A stretch of DNA of 12,942 nucleotides from Candidatus Sigynarchaeota archaeon (GTDB lineage: Archaea; Asgardarchaeota; Lokiarchaeia; Sigynarchaeales; Sigynarchaeaceae): positions 1-12,942 of the forward strand of contig JAUQYW010000558.1 of the NCBI GenBank assembly GCA_030587525.1, written 5' to 3'. The position numbers and the translations under genes were made by a program. The notes beneath the pieces are model-generated. The model was not told where the DNA came from, made no database searches, and was given only the letters and a program-made list of their open reading frames with translations. Positions 7,923-12,942 of the stretch are shown here, piece by piece; positions within the stretch are counted from its first letter, which is position 1, and every line of letters starts with the position of its first letter.

Positions 7923-10900
7923 ATGAAAAATATTTTTCTACAAATTCAAGAACTGCAGAATCGATACAAATCCTTCATTCAATCTTATCAAAAATTCAAT
8001 AACCCCGTTATCAAGCAGTGGGTCAACGATCAGATCGAATCTGGCTCCTTCATTTACCAGAAACCAGTCATCGACCTCATCCCCCAGTACAAGAAGGGCG
8101 CCAGCATCGACCAGCTCATCAAGGAGAATATCCTCCATTCCGACTGCTTGTCCATCTTCCACAACAAGCCAAGGACAGGCCCGATTCAACCGTACACGCA
8201 CCAAGATATTGCCATCCGCAAGACGCTCAAGGAAAGCAAGAACATCTTCGTTAGCACTGGCACAGGCTCGGGCAAGTCTTTGTGCTTCTGGGGTCCCATC
8301 GTGTCGTGGTGCATCAAGCAAAAGGAGCAAGGCATCAAAGGCGTGAAGGCACTTGTCATCTACCCGATGAACGCCCTCGCAAACTCGCAGTATGACGACA
8401 TCGCCGAGCGGCTCAATGGCACCGGCCTCAAGGTCGCAAAATACACGGGCGAGATGAAAGAGGGCCAAGAAGAGGCCGAGAATTACATCAAGAACGTCTT
8501 GAAAAAGCCTATCTATGATTCCGAGATTATTGCCCGCCAGGAGCTCCAGCGCACCGCTCCCGACATCCTCATCACCAACTACAAGATGCTCGAGCTCATC
8601 CTCACCCGCATGTACGACCAGAAGATCTTCAAGGATAACAAGAAGGGTACGCTCAAGTTTCTCGTGATGGACGAGGCACATACCTACAGCGGTAACTCTG
8701 GCGCCGACGTTGCATGCTTGATCCGCCGTGCAAAGCACAGGTTGCTCGTCGACAATCCCATCTGCATCGGAACGAGCGCGACGATCGAAGACATTCCCGG
8801 CGCTCGCAGCAATCTCGTCAAGAAATTCGCGGAAGAACTATTCGGGGAACCGTTTCCTGAGGATTTTCTCATCCAAGCCGAATACGTGGAGGATGACAAG
8901 TCCAGGCCGCTGCTCGAGCTCCCGAAAAAGGTAAACGTGAAGCAAGTCGACGTTGATACCTTCAACGGATCCCTAGGCAACACGTTACCCCTCGTGAAAG
9001 GATTACTTAAAGATCCCACCTCGATTCCACCAACACCGGACGACAAGAAGCTCGGCGCGCTGTTGAATTACCATCCGACTATCCGGTTCATCAAGGACAC
9101 CATCCAGGAAGAAGGGCCGCTGTCGATCGAGGATCTTGCCGCGAAATACATGAATAAAATGCGCAACGGCATCGATCTTGATGCCTGTATCTTGGAAATC
9201 AAGGCCGCCTTGCTCATTGGAACGTTCGCGCAAATCGAATACGAGGGCAAATTCCGCTCGATCCTCGTGCCGAAGATCCACATGTTCTTCACACAAGGCA
9301 CGGTCATCCATGGTTGCTTGACGAAACCCGAAACAGGCAGCATCCACCTACAAATCAAGGGCGACAAGACGTGCACGTCGTGCTCGGACGCACAGCAGAA
9401 ATATCCGATGTTTCCTCTCGTCTTCTGCAAGCAATGCGGCTCCGAGTTCTATGGTGTCAAGCAACTCGATGATGAAACCCTATCACCAGAATACTATAAC
9501 CCATTCATAAAAGGGAAAGGAGGAAAACTTGGGAAAGATGGTAAAGGTTTGCTCGGTAAGGGCTCGATGATAGGGGAAACCCTCGGGGATATGCCCATTC
9601 CCGAGGACTGGTACTTGAAGGATGGAGAGAGCATCGCGAAGGCGCATCAAGACAAGATCCCAGAAAAATCTCAGTATTGCCCTATCTGCAACAAGCTCGA
9701 CCAAGAATGCGGGCATCCGGGCCAGATCCCGATGTGGATCGTCCCGGAGGACTTTCGGTTCTGCCCCGTGTGCGGTGTCGAGCACGCGTCGAATACTTTA
9801 CGGTTCAAGAAGTTTTACTCGTTTGATCTCGTGGGCCGCAGCACGGCCACCGACATTCTCGTGTCGAACATGCTCGAATTGCTCGAAAAGGTCGAGAAGC
9901 GCATGCTCATCTTCTCGGATAACCGCCAGGACACCGCGTTCCAGTCCGGCCACCTCAAGGATTTCCAGCGACGCGTCACCTTCCAGCACATCCTCGTCCA
10001 GCTTCTCAAGGAAATCACGAAATCGGGTGATCCTCTCGTCACTAGCGATCTCGGGCGTTCCATTTACCAGAAAATGAAAAGTATGGTGTCCGAGGATTAC
10101 CAGCTTCCCGGGAAGGCGGGAAAGTCAGAGAAGAATGTCGAAAAATATCTCAAGGAATATCTGGAGTTCCTGGCCCTCTCCGAGCTCAAGTCGTCAACTT
10201 ATTTATTGCACACGGGGGTTGAGAAATTCGGTTTGTTGGACGTGAAATATGCTGGCTTCGAAAAATTCATCCAGGAAGAGAAAAATTGGGATCCGGTTCC
10301 GCAAGTCAAGACATTGACCACCGAGGCACGTCATGACCTGATCAAGGGGATTCTCGATGAAATCCGGTGGTTCGGGGCAATAAATCACGAGTTTCTGAAC
10401 AATCCGAACAATCATTGGGGTGATTGGGATGACCATGTTGATGCATACTTCCTCAACGACCCGAGCGATTACTTGAAGGGAATGTACGGGTTTTCGGACG
10501 ATGAATTCACCCATTCGCCGGAATACAAGGGGCCACGAGTGCACACGAAAAAATTCAGCACGCCGCGTTCGATTTTGAATAACTGGTTGAGAACATTCAT
10601 CGATTGCGATAGAGACGAAGCCACCACGCTGCTTTTGAACGTGAAAAAAATTCTCCTCGATAACCATTACTTGTCCGAATTCACCACGGGAAAGTTTCAC
10701 AAGTTCAAAAACATCATCCAGGTCAATCCCGAGAAGCTGGAATTCTGGTATTCTTCGGAACCCAAGGTGAAATATTGCTACAAGTGCCAACGAGTCTACC
10801 GGTTCAAGGTCACGAACCGCTGCATCAAGAATCAATGCGGGGCATTGCACGACGTGGACTGGAGCTCGGATTATTATCACGCACTCTATAACTCGGAATT

Positions 10901-12942
10901 GCTGCTCGATTCGATGATCCGCCCGAGCGAGCACAATGCAACGCTAACCGTTGATGATCGCAGCAAGATCGAGAAGGATTTCAACGATTTCATTATCAAC
11001 GTGCTCGTCAGTTCTCCAACAATGGAACTTGGTATCGATATCGGAACGCTCTCGACCGTCCTATTGCGGAATGTTCCGCCGGATGCAAGCCGGTATGCCC
11101 AGCGCGCGGGGAGGGCGGGTCGGTCCGAGCAACCCTCCATTATCGTCGTTTTTTGCAGCTCAGGTATGGATCCTACACGCGGGCCACACGACCGGTATTT
11201 CTACCAGCATCCCGAGCGCATCATCTCCGGTCGCATCACGCCCCCGCAATTCGAGTTGAACAGCAAGAACCTCGTGTCCAAGCACATCAATTCCATCATC
11301 ATCCAGACGTTGTCGGAATACGTGGATTTCACGAAGAAACCAAAATCGATCTTCGATGTACAGAGGGACAAGGATGGCTTCTCACATTCCGTGAAGATGA
11401 AGGATGAATTTTCCACGGAATTGGAGAAAGGGATCGAATTGCACATCGACCAGGTCGTGAAGGCCGTGAAGGAGAGTTTCAAGCGCGAGTTGAGTTTGGG
11501 TGACAAGGAATTTGAATGGTTCAACACAACATTCATAGAATCGCGAGTGAAAGGGTTCGTCCATTACCTCGATCAAGCATTGAGCTATTTCAAGCAACTC
11601 ATGGCCGAATACGAGAAGGAACGGTTGATGCTGCAAGAAAAGACCTATGGCGTGCGGGACAAGATGAGCGACGATCGCTTGCGAACGGTTAACTTCCAGA
11701 TCATCAAGATGCGCGAAGGTGAACAGGAATTTTACTTGTTCAATTATCTCTCGGACCACGGCTTCCTCCCGAATTATGGCTTCGCATCGAGCAACATCTC
11801 CATCCAGATGTACAAGGTAACGCCGCCAAACCCGGGAGAACGCATCATCCAAAGAGAAAATGCAATTGCCATCCGGGAATTTGCCCCGCTCAATTCGATC
11901 TATTTCATGGGGTCGAAATATCACGTGTGGAAGGCCAATTTTCACGAGAACGCGGGCAACATTGGCATCAACAAGTGCTTCTTGTGCGACACGTGCTCCT
12001 ACATCGATTTTGGATCGGCGGTCGACACCCAGCAGCATTGTCCAGGTTGCGGGAAGGAAATCGTGGCGAGCAAGGAGATAACCACCTGCATCGCATTCCC
12101 TGATATGCGTGCATCATCGGGGGAATATATCGGCTGCGACGAGGAAAATCGAGAAGTAAAATATTATGATGTCATCGTGAATTACAAGCAAGAAGCCGAC
12201 AAGCTCGATGCTTTCTCGATCATCTCGCCTGACGGATTAAAATATGCCGATGGCGTATTCGAGCACGACGCGTTGATATATTTCGTCAACCGGGGGCAGA
12301 TCCAATTCGGCGATGCGGACAGCACGGACAACAAGCGTGAAGGGTTCAATTATTGCCAAGCGTGCGGGGATTGGGTTGGATCAAGCGCGGTCGAGGGGCA
12401 TCTCACAGAGGGGCATCTCTACCGGTGCCGCAACAAGGCAACCGAGAAGGATCTCGCAAAAAACATGCTCCTTTTCGTGAAAGGCGGCCACGATGTCTTG
12501 AAGATCCGCGTACCTTGCCCGGAGGAGATGATGAACAAAGGTATCCTCGTTATTAGCGAGTTTTACCTCACGCTGAAGGAATTGCTGTTGCAGAGCATCC
12601 AACTGGCATTCAACATGTCGGAGAGGGAACTCGGCGGAATTTTAACGCCGATACCGGATTCAAAGGAAAATTACATCATCATCTACGAGACGGAAGACGG
12701 GGGCGTCGGCGTACTGAAATCGCTCGTTTCAAATCCTGAACGATGGAAGAAAGCAATCGAGATGATGCGGGAAATATTGCACGTGAAATCATTCATACCA
12801 TTTGAAGAATACCCCGAGGCTTGCGACCGGGCATGTTATAATTGCTTGCTAGGCTACTGGAACCAGCGGGATCACGTGTTCTTGAACCGCAACGCGGTCA
12901 TCCCCTTGATCCAGCAGTGGAGTGTTTCGAAAATCGAACACG
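7923..12942 (+). CDS. Giant DEAH-box helicase with C-terminal DUF1998 (DrmA-DrmB-like fusion), partial at 3' end
   Basis: The frame is open for 1673 codons and runs off the window. Lobe 1 of a superfamily 2 helicase: QPYTHQDIAIR (89-99), Walker A STGTGSGKS (111-119), motif Ia YPMNALANSQ (147-156), DEAH 250-253, motif III TSATI (284-288). Lobe 2: LIFSDNRQDTAFQ (662-674), motif V TMELGID (1033-1039), motif VI QRAGRAGR (1060-1067). The C-terminal part resembles DUF1998: HDVLKIRVP (1523-1531), YETEDGGVGVL (1588-1598) and the cysteine motif CDRACYNCLLGYW (1634-1646), which usually lies near the end of such proteins, so little may be missing. Several CxxC clusters suggest multiple zinc sites. In DISARM, DrmA (helicase) and DrmB (DUF1998) are separate proteins that form a DNA-binding complex; here both parts appear in one chain. 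MrfA-type repair helicases share the layout but are far shorter, and Druantia DruE is a large DUF1998 helicase with other partners. The SNF2 and PglX-like neighbours favour DISARM. The first ~28 codons are AT-rich, the rest GC-rich. Confidence 0.85.
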   Translation, partial: MKNIFLQIQELQNRYKSFIQSYQKFNNPVIKQWVNDQIESGSFIYQKPVIDLIPQYKKGASIDQLIKENILHSDCLSIFHNKPRTGPIQPYTHQDIAIRKTLKESKNIFVSTGTGSGKSLCFWGPIVSWCIKQKEQGIKGVKALVIYPMNALANSQYDDIAERLNGTGLKVAKYTGEMKEGQEEAENYIKNVLKKPIYDSEIIARQELQRTAPDILITNYKMLELILTRMYDQKIFKDNKKGTLKFLVMDEAHTYSGNSGADVACLIRRAKHRLLVDNPICIGTSATIEDIPGARSNLVKKFAEELFGEPFPEDFLIQAEYVEDDKSRPLLELPKKVNVKQVDVDTFNGSLGNTLPLVKGLLKDPTSIPPTPDDKKLGALLNYHPTIRFIKDTIQEEGPLSIEDLAAKYMNKMRNGIDLDACILEIKAALLIGTFAQIEYEGKFRSILVPKIHMFFTQGTVIHGCLTKPETGSIHLQIKGDKTCTSCSDAQQKYPMFPLVFCKQCGSEFYGVKQLDDETLSPEYYNPFIKGKGGKLGKDGKGLLGKGSMIGETLGDMPIPEDWYLKDGESIAKAHQDKIPEKSQYCPICNKLDQECGHPGQIPMWIVPEDFRFCPVCGVEHASNTLRFKKFYSFDLVGRSTATDILVSNMLELLEKVEKRMLIFSDNRQDTAFQSGHLKDFQRRVTFQHILVQLLKEITKSGDPLVTSDLGRSIYQKMKSMVSEDYQLPGKAGKSEKNVEKYLKEYLEFLALSELKSSTYLLHTGVEKFGLLDVKYAGFEKFIQEEKNWDPVPQVKTLTTEARHDLIKGILDEIRWFGAINHEFLNNPNNHWGDWDDHVDAYFLNDPSDYLKGMYGFSDDEFTHSPEYKGPRVHTKKFSTPRSILNNWLRTFIDCDRDEATTLLLNVKKILLDNHYLSEFTTGKFHKFKNIIQVNPEKLEFWYSSEPKVKYCYKCQRVYRFKVTNRCIKNQCGALHDVDWSSDYYHALYNSELLLDSMIRPSEHNATLTVDDRSKIEKDFNDFIINVLVSSPTMELGIDIGTLSTVLLRNVPPDASRYAQRAGRAGRSEQPSIIVVFCSSGMDPTRGPHDRYFYQHPERIISGRITPPQFELNSKNLVSKHINSIIIQTLSEYVDFTKKPKSIFDVQRDKDGFSHSVKMKDEFSTELEKGIELHIDQVVKAVKESFKRELSLGDKEFEWFNTTFIESRVKGFVHYLDQALSYFKQLMAEYEKERLMLQEKTYGVRDKMSDDRLRTVNFQIIKMREGEQEFYLFNYLSDHGFLPNYGFASSNISIQMYKVTPPNPGERIIQRENAIAIREFAPLNSIYFMGSKYHVWKANFHENAGNIGINKCFLCDTCSYIDFGSAVDTQQHCPGCGKEIVASKEITTCIAFPDMRASSGEYIGCDEENREVKYYDVIVNYKQEADKLDAFSIISPDGLKYADGVFEHDALIYFVNRGQIQFGDADSTDNKREGFNYCQACGDWVGSSAVEGHLTEGHLYRCRNKATEKDLAKNMLLFVKGGHDVLKIRVPCPEEMMNKGILVISEFYLTLKELLLQSIQLAFNMSERELGGILTPIPDSKENYIIIYETEDGGVGVLKSLVSNPERWKKAIEMMREILHVKSFIPFEEYPEACDRACYNCLLGYWNQRDHVFLNRNAVIPLIQQWSVSKIEH

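Larger units (their letters stand above)
4140..8005. other. AT-rich segment inside a GC-rich operon (putative recombined cassette)
   Basis: Hand counts of single 60-base lines show the contrast: 33 G+C at 2221-2280 and 36 at 8701-8760, against 14 at 6301-6360 and 19 at 6721-6780. Codon choice changes with it: AAG, ATC, CTC, TCG and GAC outside, AAA, ATT, TTA and GAT inside. The left edge falls inside the methylase gene at its acidic linker. The right edge lies about 28 codons into the following helicase gene. The edges are judged by eye, to within roughly 100 bases on the left and 40 on the right. This looks like a replaced cassette rather than gene-by-gene divergence. Confidence 0.6.

Noticed and set aside
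7938..8738. 266-codon open frame on the minus strand
   Set aside because: It is antisense to the Walker A and DEAH region of the giant helicase, with typical shadow composition.
10203..12038. Minus-strand open frames of 243 codons (10203-10934) and 218 codons (11382-12038)
   Set aside because: Both are antisense to the continuous helicase/DUF1998 frame and show no domain signal.
347..12942. BREX system
   Set aside because: The methylase and helicases resemble BREX PglX and BrxH, but no PglZ, BrxC, BrxA or BrxB is present, and the gene order matches class 1 DISARM better. Genes outside the window could change this.
7923..12942. Druantia DruE
   Set aside because: The size and DUF1998 end fit DruE, but Druantia partners (DruA-D, DruF/G with a cytosine methylase, or DruH) are absent. 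The partners here are a SNF2 helicase and an adenine methylase.
7923..12942. Frameshift or split of the helicase into two genes
   Set aside because: I translated the frame from 7923 to the end and found no stop, with helicase and DUF1998 motifs in the same frame, so the fusion appears real.
1..12942. CRISPR array, tRNA or rRNA genes, insertion sequences
   Set aside because: No regularly spaced direct repeats, tRNA-like cloverleaf, rRNA signature or transposase with terminal inverted repeats was noticed on either strand.

Overview
The window holds one defence-type operon on the + strand, preceded by about 280 bases of gene-poor DNA. The organism is a prokaryote I cannot name. A run of T right after the first stop codon, a TATA-like box about 24 bases before the first long gene, and no clear Shine-Dalgarno site at that gene lean towards an archaeon. 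The two downstream genes do have Shine-Dalgarno-like sites, so a bacterium is not excluded.

Layout. Bases 1-66 may be the last 21 codons of an upstream gene, followed by a T-rich terminator-like tract. On the minus strand, 120-257 resembles the broken C-terminal end of a tyrosine recombinase (integrase), with in-frame stops and a likely frameshift. A SNF2/RapA-type helicase follows (347-3403, DrmD-like). Three bases later comes a very large Eco57I/PglX-type adenine-N6 DNA methyltransferase (3407-7897, DrmMI-like). After a 25-base gap comes a giant DEAH helicase (7923 to beyond the window end) that also carries a C-terminal DUF1998 module. No terminator is visible between the three genes, so they are probably one transcript.

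Gene content and order (SNF2 helicase, PglX-like methylase, DEAH helicase, DUF1998) match class 1 DISARM anti-phage systems (drmD-drmMI-drmA-drmB). The difference is that the DrmA-like helicase and DrmB-like DUF1998 part are one unbroken reading frame of at least 1673 codons. By analogy, the methylase would mark host DNA while the two ATP-driven motors act on unmarked incoming DNA. No DrmC-like PLD nuclease or other recognisable nuclease is visible; it may lie beyond the right edge.

The most unusual signal is a mosaic base composition. The first helicase, the first ~245 codons of the methylase and most of the giant helicase are GC-rich with codons such as AAG, ATC, CTC and TCG. The rest of the methylase, and the first ~28 codons of the giant helicase, are strikingly AT-rich. 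Both boundaries fall inside genes, and the left one coincides with a long acidic linker. This suggests that the methylation/target-recognition module was swapped by recombination inside an otherwise uniform operon.
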